A stretch of DNA of 64,000 bases from Nissolia schottii. Taxonomy: Eukaryota; Streptophyta; Magnoliopsida; Fabales; Fabaceae. Of this stretch, positions 25,572-37,500 are shown piece by piece. The notes under the pieces are model-generated. The model was given only the letters and a program-made list of their open reading frames with translations. It had not been told where the DNA came from and did not search any database. Each line of letters starts with the position of its first letter. Positions within the stretch are counted from its first letter, which is position 1. The position numbers and the translations under genes are program-made. Location: contig QANU01101148.1 of NCBI GenBank assembly GCA_003254905.1, forward strand, positions 86,773 through 150,772, given 5' to 3'.

Positions 25572-28500
25572 CTAAGAGTTTTCATTACTCATAGCCCTTA
25601 AAATGGGATCATTCTCTTCATCAAGCAAATTGTCGTCATCATCCAATTCATCATCTAATTCATCTAAAATTGACTGGTTAATCCTCTTCCGAGACTGTCT
25701 CCTATGCTTCTTAGGCTCCAACCGTGGTTCTGCTTCCTGTACACCCATATCTCCCATTTTGAACCTGTAAAAAGAAAATATGAATAAACAAATAATAACA
25801 CAAAGATGTCGATGCAATAATTTCCCAGGATAGGAGACTAAGGAATTATACCACATAACAGTCGCGCATACGTAGCAATGATGTGTTTGATGTTAGAAAC
25901 CTCCTTACAACAGTTTGACAAGCACTATATCGCAGGCACAACTTTCATCACAAATTTACTCATATATACCATTAAGAAATCTTTTGCATTGCTGTATATT
26001 CCAGGAAGGATACGTTTTTACTGATACTTTCACAGTTTTTGTGTTACTTAATAGGAATTTGAAGTATTAGAAAATGAATTCTCAGTTGTATTTCACATCG
26101 CAAGAAGCTATTTATAAATAGTGAAGTACAGAAGCTTGCAGCCCAAGAAATTGTGCTTTGCATTAACTAACTTAACTAAACCGTAATTAACAGTCTAACT
26201 ACTGTAACTAACTGGTGTGTGTAATCTCGCGAGCCCCGAAATAAATTATTTTTCCTTGTCAGAATTAAATTATATATTAAGCATATCGTTGAAATTCACT
26301 TTTATAAAAAGTTGACTCATATGTACCCTTAATTAATTTAATTCATCCTTAGAAAAATTAATAGATCACATTTTAGTACTCAAAAAATTTTATAGGACAC
26401 CCGTTTGATCACCACGCATGCATGGCGACACGTGTCGCCACACATGCGTGGCCACCATTGGTGACCCAAGGTTACAAGTACGGCCTATATATAGGACACA
26501 TGCAGCCACACATTTTCACAAGTTTCCTTTCCCTTCAGTAAGAGAAATTTCCATTTCCCTTAGCCAACCACAATAGCAAGCTCCCTCTCATTTCCCTTAG
26601 CCACCCGTAGCTCCCTCTCTCATTTCTCTCAATCCACAAAAGGCAACAACACATCGCAGCTCTCCCATTCCTCCCTCAGCTGAAACCGAAGCCTCCCCTT
26701 TCTCCTTCATTCATCCATCTTCGTCTCTTTTTCCTTCAACCACAGCCACCCACAACCCTTTCCCTTCGCCGCGAAAACACCACCCCCACGGCTCCCTTTC
26801 ATCCTCTCTCTCCCTTCCTCTCCACCGAAACCACAGCCCCACAACCACGGCTCCACCTCTTCTCATCCCTTCATCCACCGAGAAAGCCACCACCCTCCTC
26901 CCTCTCCGTCACCCTTCTTCTCCCCCTCCATTGAGAAGCCCACAAACCCCACCTTCCCTCTCCTCTCCTTACTTCACTGAGGCCACCACCATCAAGGCCC
27001 CCGCCATCTCTCTCCTCCGTCGGCCTTGCATGCAACATTTGGAGGCTCACCCTAGGCCCCTCCACCAACCACCTTGCCATTGTTGATTTCATCAAGCATT
27101 TTCTTTTTCTTTTAAGTGGGTAATCCGTAAAATAATCCCCTAGGTTCTGTAATTGTTGTTGTTTTGTAAAATAATTGTCTATTCTGCTGAGACTGAGCTG
27201 TGTCATTGTGTTTCCGGGGGTGTGTGTGTGTGTGTGTGTGTGCATGTGAGTTACGGTTTGGGTGTGTGTGTGTGTAGATGGGTTGTGGTTTGAGTGTGCA
27301 TGTGTGTGCATGTGTCACGGTTTGTGTTTGTGTGGGTGCATGTGTGCAAGTGTGTTATGGTGGGTGCATGCATGGAAAGATGGTGAGTGTGGTTTGATGT
27401 GTGAGTACAGGAGAGATATGGTGTGTGCATGCATGTAAAAATGGGTGAGTGTGCTAGTGTGTGAATGCATGTGTGTTATGGTGTGTGCTACAGGTGAGTG
27501 TGTTTTGGTGTGTGAGTGCATGTGATGGTGTGTGTTATGGTTTGGATGTGTGTGTGTGAAGGATATGTGTTTAACGGTTCACGGGGTTATGATGGAGAAA
27601 AAGAAATGTGTGAGTGTGTATTTATAGGGTCGTGTGTGAGATTAGGAGTGTGTGTTAAAAGAAGTGGTGTGTGTGTTTCAGATGTATGTAAATGTGACCA
27701 ATAGAAAATGAAATTAATATTCTCTTATGAGAAATTAAGTTTATTAGGGATTCAAAGATAACCGTAAAGGACTTTTAAGGTTTCGAAGTTCGAGAATCAA
27801 TTCTACGTACCCGTGAGTTTAGGTTTCAGTCACGAGAATCAACGTTAGCTAGAAAACCTTAGAAGGTTGAGAATGAGTAACTTAGGAACTAATTCCATTC
27901 ACTGAGAGTTTGGGGTCGGATAGCCTATAAAGTATAGTTTCCCTAAGTTCTCTGTGAGCATAGCATCCTCGAAAACACTTGTTCAATTTAGTTTTTAAAT
28001 TGTTAATAATTGTGTTAAACTAATTGAATTATGTGTATGATTTTGCTATATGTCATATCAAATATTTCTAAACATCATGAGGAAAACAGGTTGCCAATTA
28101 GGAGTGTTAGGTCGACCTTAGGTTAGATCACTAGAAAGTCAATCACAAAAATATAAAAAGATAATAATTGAACCTTAGAATTGAACGAGACTTTAGATGG
28201 GTTCTGGCCAAATCGTTCAGCATACCTTAGAAATAATTACTTAGAAAATAATTAGGAAATCCCCCTTTTGGCACGTCACTCGACAGCCCCTCACCATTTC
28301 ACAGGAGATGGTTACGTTAAGAAAATAAGATTAACACCTCTGGCATGTCACATGACAGCCCCTCACCATCTCACAGAGGGTGGTTACATGTTTTCCACTA
28401 AATGCGTTTGTGGGTCGCTACCACATTGGTTTGAGCTCAACCTGAGAAAAGAAGGATGTATTATGATGGTGGCAACAATCACCGAATGAGTACATGGAGG

Positions 28501-31500
28501 AAAGAAGGATGTACCCCGATGGAAACCCTAACGGGCACATAAGAGGATCCTCTTTGCCCCCTCATGCATACAAGTTATGAATTTCATGTTTTTAAGAGTT
28601 ATGTACAAAGAATAATGTACGTTTACGCTATAAGGCAAATGCTAAGTGATTTGGTATCACAAGATTGCCTTCCGAGTTTTGTAAAATACGAGAATATGTG
28701 ACCCAACGTCATCGATACTCACGCGATTAGGACTAGAAAGCACGGTAATCTATTGATAGGTAATTCAAGATTAAATTTCCCTCGTCACCTAGTAATTAGA
28801 TAAAGCTGCTTAGGACTAGCATGAATTAAAAATATAATAGAAATTATTAGTTATATAGTCACAGTTAGAGACCTCCTGAGTAGCGGGATCATCAATGAAT
28901 TGAAAAAGAATAGTTATCCATAGGATTCCCGCTAAGGATGTAAGTTCTCACCCCCATTCGTTTATGATTCCAGGACCTCATGGAGAACGTGTCGAGGAAC
29001 CGCAAGGTTCGGACCCTGCACACGGACACTATGAGTGACCCCACCATGGGGGTCGTCACGATTTCTATTTCCATGGAGTTTGCCGACGCACAGATCACTC
29101 CACCAATAGCAGAGCTTGTACCCACACCAGCCGCTTCCTACTATCCAGCACCATCTACACAACTGCACCTCAGGAAACCAGGAGTGAGTGGCCCCACACC
29201 CCTCTCCAGCCCCTGGATCACATCATGACACTCCCATTGTCACTGAGGATGCCGATTCAGGCTTGTACGAGACGATCATCGAGGAGGATCCAGGCCTCGT
29301 ACCTGCCAAGGATTAGCCCGTGGAGCATCAGGGTCCTCGTACTCGTAGGACAACGAAGAAGTGAGTTGCCCAGATCATCAGTCGAGAGCCATCTCCCAGA
29401 GCACACGACGCAGAGGCAGGACCTTCAGGCTTTGCCCCCTAGTATCGAACTACACACAGAGCCGCTTGGATGGCACACCTAGGGTGGTATCTGAGGAGGA
29501 GGACTCGGAAGAGGAAGAGGATCCCCAGGAGGACACAGAGGAGGAAGCATCACAGGAGGATGTCGAGGACAGCAGTTCCAAAGGACACTGAGCATTGTAT
29601 GGGAGGCTTGGATGGATGGACTCTCTAATTTCCAATCAAAATGTCAGAGATCCTTATCAAATTGACTTTTCCAAGGAAAGTGGGCATCTTGGCGGTAGAG
29701 TACTCTAGTGAAATAGCGGAATCGTGACTTCTGCCTAGTATTTTGGTTATTATGTATAGGCATTTTGTATAGGTTAAATGGAGTTAGCTACGCCATTAGC
29801 CTCTTGACAAAATTTGTGCAGTAATTGTATATGTATGTATATTATGTAACTAAGTGTGAAACTGTTCTTGAACCAAATATGAATGAATGTATATTATGAC
29901 TTACATGGTTTGTAACTATTTACTTATGTATTGTAATGTCAGACGCCCAAATTCTTTCATATCCTATCGCTTGTATATATCCCTCGTTATAATCGCGGCT
30001 CATATTTTCTATTTCGTTGAATAAGTAAAAAGTTTTAAATTGGTTCATATTTTCAGTTAAAGAATATTTTCGAAAGTAAAATAGGACTAAAAGTAATCCA
30101 GCCGAGAAGTAACAAACTAGTGAGCATTGTTTACGATTTAAGCGTAAGCAGCTAGCTAGGGTGTTACAGTATGAACTTAATTACAATAAATCACCAAAAA
30201 AGGAACTATTTTGGCTCTACATCCTCTATTAACCTCCCGCAAGCTTGGCGTTCTTCAGGCTCCATGAAGATATTAAGAAGACCAAGTTTGGAATGAATGA
30301 ATTGGAAAGTTGATGGAGGTAATGGCTTGGTGAGAATGTCAGAAAGCTGAAGCTTTGACGATATGGGAAGTAGGTGAATAAGACCACTGCTGATTTTGTC
30401 TCGAACTAAGTGACAGTCGAGATCAATATGTTTTGTTCTTTCATGGTTGGTCGGATTATGAGCTACCTAGATGGCAGAGCTGCTATCACAAAAGACAGCT
30501 GCTGGTGTGAGAAATTGGATCCCAAAATTAGTAAGCAAATAGGAAATCCCCTGGATCTCACAAGCAGTTGTAGCTAGAGCCCAGTACTCCACTTCACATG
30601 AGGAACGGGAGATTGTGGATTGCTTCTTGGATTTCCATCTTATGAGGGAGTCTCCAAGATAGATGCAGAAACCTATGGTTGATCGACGAGTATCAAGGCA
30701 TCCAACCCAATCAGCATCACTAAAGGCCTTCAATTTCAATTTTGAAGATGTAGGAAAAAACAAACTGAGGCCAGGTGAGCTCTTAACGAACCTGAGCACT
30801 CTGGTGGCTGCTTGGAGATGAGAAGAGGTTGGTGCTGCCATGAATTGTGCTAGATAATGCACAGCAAAGGAGGGATCAGGTCTGGTTGTTGTAAGATAAA
30901 TGAGATTTCCTATCAATCTCCTATAAAGGGAAGGACATCCTATCAATCTCCTATAAGGGGTAGGATCAGGAAGAAGGAGGTCACCTTCATCTTTGGATAA
31001 CTTATGTGAGCTATTCATTGGTGTTGCCATGGGCTTGCTGCCGATTAATCCAGCATCAGAAAAGATCTCTAAAGCATATTTTCTGTGAGACTGAGATGCC
31101 TGAGTTGTTTATAGCAACTTCAAGACTTAGGAAAAAATTCAATTCATCCAAATCCGTGATTTTGAATTGTGCATCCAAGGACTTCATGTCATTGATCACA
31201 GATGTCATTTCCGACTAAAATGACATCATCAACATACACTAACAAGGTTGTAAAGGAATTAGCAGCAGACTTGGTGAACAAAGAATGATCAGACATGGAT
31301 TGCTTGACGCACAAGAGGCAAGGGCAGTGGACAACTTAGAAAACCATTGTCTGCTGGCCTGTTTCAAGCCATACACCGATTTCTGTAATAGACATACTTG
31401 ATTAGGCTTGGTGGGATGAAATCCTTGGGGTAACTTCATGTAGCTCTCCTCATGTAGCTCACCATGCAAGAAAGCACCGTTGACATCAAGTTGTTGCAGA

Positions 31501-34500
31501 TACCAACCCTGAATAGATGCAATTGCAAGGAGCATTCTAACTAATGTCATCTTAGCCACAGGGCTAAACGTATCCAAGTAATCCACCCATGTGTTTGTGT
31601 GTAGTCCTTAGCCACAAGCCTAGCCTTATACCTCTCAATGATACCATCTGATTTGAGTTTAATTTTGTAAACCCACTTACAACCAATAAGCACCTTTCCC
31701 TAAGGTAAATCAACTAATTTCCAAGTGTTGTTTTGCTGTAAGGCCAAAATTTCAGCACTCACAGCCTCTCTCCAGCATGCCGGTTTCACAGCTTGAGTGT
31801 AGCAAGTAGGTTCTATAAGGGTGGAGAGTGTGAGGCAAAAGTGTTTGTGTGATGGTGACAGTGTGCAATAGGACAGCACATTAGCAAGTGTGTGTGGAGT
31901 GGAATTACCTGGATGGCCATCAGCTTGAGGATTGGAGTCGCTAGTTGGTGGTGAGAGCATGCCACAGTGGTAGTCTTTGAGATAGGTAGGTGGTTGTTTA
32001 ACTGGTTGATTTTCTAAGGTCAGTGTTAGGGTACTGTGGTGGGGAGGCAGGGTGAATCAGGGGGTGGTGGTGGTGAATTATGCCTAGTGGCAGTGGTGTG
32101 AGGCTGAGATGGGATGAAACACTCATCAGTAGTGGCAAAAACATCACGAGGATAGGTAGGGAGGATAGGTTCCTCGGATGATGTGTTGGGAGAGTGAGAG
32201 ATGGAATGATAAGGGAAGAAACTCTCATAAAAAATGACATTTTTGCTTAGAAAAATCTCCCTTGATTTCAAATCAAAGTGGACAAACCCTTTAGTGCCAA
32301 ACCTTTATCCAAGGAATATACATTTCCTCGCTTTGCTGTCAAGCTTAGTTCTATTTCTATGCAAAGTAGAAGCATAAGCCAAGCTACCAAAGACTTTGAG
32401 GAAAGAGTAATTAGGTTCCTTATAAAAAAGGAGATTGAATGGAGATAAATTGTGAAGAGATGCAGAAGGAAATCTATTGATAAGGAACACAGCATGCATC
32501 ACATCAAAGGATCAAAAATTTGCTGGTAAATTGGCTTGAAATAGTAAGGATCTAGTGACATTCAATGTGTTGGTGTTTCCTCTCAATAATAGCATTTTTT
32601 TATGAGGGGATTCAACTCAAGAGGTTTGATGAATTATTCCTTTTGCTGCATAAAAATCTCTTAAGAAAAAGTCAGGTCCATTGTCAGATCTTACATTCTT
32701 AACTGTTATGCCAATTTGTGTTTCAATCAATTGAATGATGGATTGGAGCTGCGTAGAGGCTTCTGATTTTACTTTTAACATAAAAACCCATGCGTCTACT
32801 TTTGTCATCAACCAATGTCAAAAAATATTTATAGCCTTGGATTGACTGAGTGGGGATTGGCCCCCATATGTCAACATGAACCAAATCAAAAACATTGACA
32901 GAAACCGAATTGCTCAGGGCATAAGGTCAATCACATCACAAGGTAAAGAAGAGATAGATGCTGGAACAAAGGAGTATTTATTGTGTATTGCTTTGAGTTT
33001 ATCAATAGGTACATGTCCAAATCTATATTCCCAAAGATTGAACTTGTGAACGGAAATGGAATTAACAACAGAAGGGATGGAATGAAGTTACAAAAAGGAC
33101 TGTCTAAGTAGTAAAGGCCTCCATGTGTTCTAGCAGTTCCAATCCTCCTGGAGCTGTGGACATCCTGTATAACACAAGAAACAAAAGCAACTGTTTGTAT
33201 GCATTCCATGTCACGGCAGAGTTTGCTGATGGCAACAAGGTTGAAAGAGAAATTTAGCAAATAAAGGACATTAGCCAAGAAGAAGGTAGGACTAAATATC
33301 ACAGTTCCAGCATAAGAAGCATGCAAAATTTGACCATTTGGCAGTTTAATCACAGTTGGTGGGTCAAGAAGCTTATAAGAGTGAAAGTATGACATGGAAC
33401 AGCAGACATGATCAGTGGCTCCTGAGTCAAGAATCCACTGATCAATAACTGAAGGAGCCTGAGTAGATGTGTTGTTGGCCAGGAAGAAGTTGAAAAGAGC
33501 TTGTCCCATTGGTGTGGAGTCCGGTTTCTGAATTGAAGCCAAAAGATTGTTGTATTGTTTAACTGTGAAAGTGAATACAGGTGCAGAATTCTCAGGTTTT
33601 GGAGGAGAGTCTGATTTGGCAGCAATAGCAGCAACTGCATTCAAACTCTTAGCTGCAGATTTTGGCTTATATCCAGGGGGATATCCATGTTTCTTATGAC
33701 ATTCATCCACTGTATGGCCATTATAGTTCACAAAAAGTGCATTTCTTTGGAGGCTTTTTGGATGATGCAGCATGTTGAGAACATTCTTTAGAATTCTCAG
33801 TGGAGGATTTATTTGAGTCATTATAATTGAGCATGAGCTTAGACTCCGAAAAAGATTCATAGCTCAATTTCCTTTCATGTTGCATGACTAAAGAGAAGAT
33901 TTTGGAGGTAATGGATCCATGAGCAACACTTGAGACCTAACCATGTGAAAGGACTCATTCAATCCTTTGAGGAACTTAATCACGCTATCAGCCTCTCTTT
34001 GCCTCTTAAGCTCAAGAACAGCACCACAATTGCATGAAATTTCACATTTGCAAACCAGTAGTGACCTAAACACATCTAATTCATCCCAAAGACCTTTCAA
34101 TTCAGTAAAGAATTTTGTAACAGAAAGGTCACATTGACGAAATGCAGAAATCTCTTCTTGAAGCTCTACAATACAAAAGAGATCTCCTGGGAAAAATGAT
34201 CGCAAAGATCATTCCACACATCACAGGCTTCATCAAGCCAAAAAACACTGTGCAATGGAAGAACCCACTAATCGAATGATCCAAGATAAGACTATATGAT
34301 TGCATCACTCCCAGTGGTCATGAAGAGCAGAACCTAGAGTTAGCTTCGAACTGGAGCCATCCACAAACTTAATTTTGTACTTGGAGAGAAGTGCCATGCA
34401 CATGGCACGGGATCAACTGTGATAGTTGGATCCGATGAGAAGAGGAGAAACCAAAATGAGTGATGGATTCTCATTTGGATGAAGGTAAAAGGGAGAGGAG

Positions 34501-37500
34501 GGATCTTGCATTGGATCAAGCAACGGAGGAACCAGCACAGGAGGAGCTGGCAAATCTTGAATTGGAGCAGCCATGGAGAATTTGCAGAAGAACTGAGAAG
34601 AATGATCCGTTCTGCAACTGTGAATTGATGAACACCTTGTGAAATTTCAAAGCAAAATTGAGACTGGAGCTCAAGATTGTGCTGAAAATTTTGCGGTGTG
34701 AATCTTGGATCGATTGAAACCTCGAACAAGATTCAAGATGATAGCGATCTTGAAGCTTCTGAAACTCAATGATGAAGATCAATGGCGATTTTGCAGAAAT
34801 GAGAGGAAGGAGAAAGAAGGAAGGAAGGAGAGTGCAGAAGCGATTTTTCAGGGATGATACCATAATAGGAATTTGAAGTATTGGAAAATGAATTCTCAGT
34901 TGTATTTCACATAGCAAGAAGCTATTTATACATAGTGAAGTACAGAAGCTTGCAACACAAGTAATTATTTTGGGTTTAACTGGTATGAACTTAAATACAA
35001 TAAATCACCAAAAAAGGAACTATTTTGGCTCTACATCCTCTATTATTGCCCAGAATCATTGCAATGGCATGCAACGATAGGGAAAAACTATGTCATTAGA
35101 TGAATGAGTTCCATGTAGATAATGTTTGAAGCAATTCACTATATTCTTTCAGGGGTTAGTTATAAGTGCTTTAATATATGATGATTATCACATAATACAT
35201 TATAATTATTAAATGAAGTTCCTACTTACAAGTTACATTTTCATATTAACATGTAAAAAGATAATAATCAAGTCTTCACAAACTGTAACAACCACATTTC
35301 TATGATCGCAAATAAACTGCTCAGAAAGTTCATTTTATGAAAAAAAATATATAAAAAAAAACCCAAGAACTGACGTATTTGACCAAAGTAATACTTTTCA
35401 AGTAACTGAGAAGGGTTGGCTTCTATCACAAAGATATGTTGTTTATCATACCTTACATCACCTTCTCTTTTGGTTCCAAATGTCCTCAACTGGAACTCCT
35501 CTCTGATTCTAATTTCATCAAGAAGTTGAAAATAGAATGAATACCTTTCCCAATCCCCCTTCACAATGCACCCAGGTTCACCGAGATGCAAACAATTGTT
35601 AAATGAACATTTCGCAGGTTCATTGCCACTAAGCATTTTCCGGATCTGAACAGGGCATAAACAATATAACATCAACTAAACCAGAAAAATTCTATAAACA
35701 CTGAATTTAGCAGAATATAACATAAATAATACTAACTTCAGGAAAAGTTTGTGCAAGAGATTGCTTTGTCACTTTCAATAAACTAGGCTGGTTAAATCCA
35801 GGTGTATCAGCAAGATAACCCCCTCCAGATAATGGAAGCAAAGATACATGGCGGGTAGTATGCTTCCCTCTGCCACTTCTTGCTGAAACCTCTCCAACTC
35901 TCTGATTCTCAAACCACTTGCTACCTAAAATCTGAGAAAGAATACACGTACACAAGTCAACACAATTACCAAATTCTCACACACATGGTAGCAGATATCT
36001 AAAGACAAAAAAAGAGGACATAAGAAACAAAACCCACAGGTTCAAACCAATTTTCCCCTTCTTCAGCATCACAAACGCGGGGGTTGCTCCTAAGGGAATT
36101 GATCAAACTAGACTTCCCAACTCCACTAGGACCCACAATCACAGTTGTTTGATCTCTCAATTTGAATGCAAGAAGATCAAGTCCATGTCCAGACTCTACA
36201 CTGCAAAAAATCGGCTCGTAGCCCCAGTTGCGCAGCCTAGCCTTCCATGAACTTATGGCCTAAAAAAAAAGACAAAGCAATCACTTATCACAAGATGATC
36301 ACAGATGAATCCCAACTTGATAGATAAAAACTGAAGCCATTGGATAAACCCAACAAAATAACTAAATGATCAGTGCAGTTTTCTGCCTTCCTGTAAATAA
36401 CTCAAGAAACTATCATCACATCGACACTGTAACAATGATAAGAACAGGAAATAGAACCAAAGAATTACAGAAAATGATATTTTTATTGATGTGTCACAGA
36501 CCAATCCAATGAGAATTGTCCGCTGTTTTATGGAATAACAGAAAATGCAAAGAGAAAAGATAAGCTTAGTATAGAGACTCAACGCCCTCCTAAAAGTCCC
36601 AGCTAGCAATAGCCTGCCTCATTCTCCTCTCACAACCCATAAAATAACCCCCTGCAGAACGGTTTTTCATCTTCTTCACCTCTGCTTCCGTCTCTTTGGC
36701 TTCTTGCTCTGTTTCTTTCTTCCCTCCTATTTCTTTGTTCTTTTCTTCTTTCTTTATGAGTTTCATTTGTTTCTATGTGTGTTCAATGTTCTATTTTTTG
36801 AAACCCTAACTTAAACCCTCATTTTTTTTTCTCTCAGTTCAATGTTCTATTTATATGTATGGTATATAAATTGCACATCATATATATTAATTCAAATAGT
36901 GGTCATCCCGCTCCCGCTATCCCGCTATAGCCTTTTTTGGGGTCGGCCGCTTTGCGCTGCTATCGGCGATCGATAACTATGAATGGTACCAAGGCCAAAT
37001 ATAAGTTGTTGCTGACTTACAGTTCTATCTTAGATCTAACTCCTATGAGAACAACTTAAATATAATAGCATAATCATAATAACTGATAACTAATAATTGA
37101 AATAACCGATTACTGAAATAACTGACACGAACATAACATTTGAAATCAATGAACATGCACATGCAACATAATGATCTTCATGCAATAAAACAGTGGTCTC
37201 ATGGTGGTTCTGAAATGGTTTTTCATGATTTTCTAAATTTTTTCGTAAACTATAATTAATTCCGTAAACGTTTAAAGATAAATCTAATTTTCATAAAAAG
37301 TTTCAATAAAAAATTTTCATACATACTTTCCTAAAACAAATCTTTATTTTCTAAAAACGGATTTTCATAAAACAAATCCTTATTTTTCGAATACATAAAA
37401 AATACTAAAACTAAATCATGCTTATAAAATATGATCATAACATAATGACCAAAATAGGTCATGAGTAACAACCCGCACACTTGGAGTTACTACAGACTGA

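Larger units (their letters stand above)
26220..30168 (+). mobile_element. 3.95-kb solo LTR (Tekay/Del chromovirus-like) nested in the copia LTR
   Basis: Starts TGTAATCTCGCGAGCCCCGA and ends GGGTGTTACA (TGTAA/TTACA inverted ends). Flanks gtgtg (26215-26219) and gtatg (30169-30173) are a 4-of-5 target duplication, and the unbroken copia LTR at 34863-35045 has exactly the empty site aactggtatgaac. It carries a TATATATA box near 26486, a CT-rich leader, a GT-rich low-complexity tract (27218-27710) and two 73-bp spaced repeats near 28268 and 28341. No reverse transcriptase is present. Very long LTRs with these ends suggest the Tekay/Del lineage; that lineage call is inference. Confidence 0.7.
26049..35045 (-). 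mobile_element. Degenerate Ty1/copia retrotransposon inside RsgA intron 4
   Basis: Minus-strand element with 5' LTR at 34863-35045 and 3' LTR in two pieces (26049-26219 and 30174-30231) separated by a later 3.95-kb LTR insertion. LTR ends read TAATAG...CTATTA rather than TG...CA. A tRNA-iMet type primer site TGGTATCATCCC (34862-34851) abuts the 5' LTR. The two LTRs differ by several substitutions and an indel of about 45 bp, so the insertion is old. A convincing target duplication was not found (ttact against ttgcc, 3 of 5). Confidence 0.85.

Noticed and set aside
26871-27521. Long His/Thr-rich minus-strand frames (HTHTHT-type)
   Set aside because: They are translations of a GT-rich low-complexity tract inside the solo LTR; no domain or start context.
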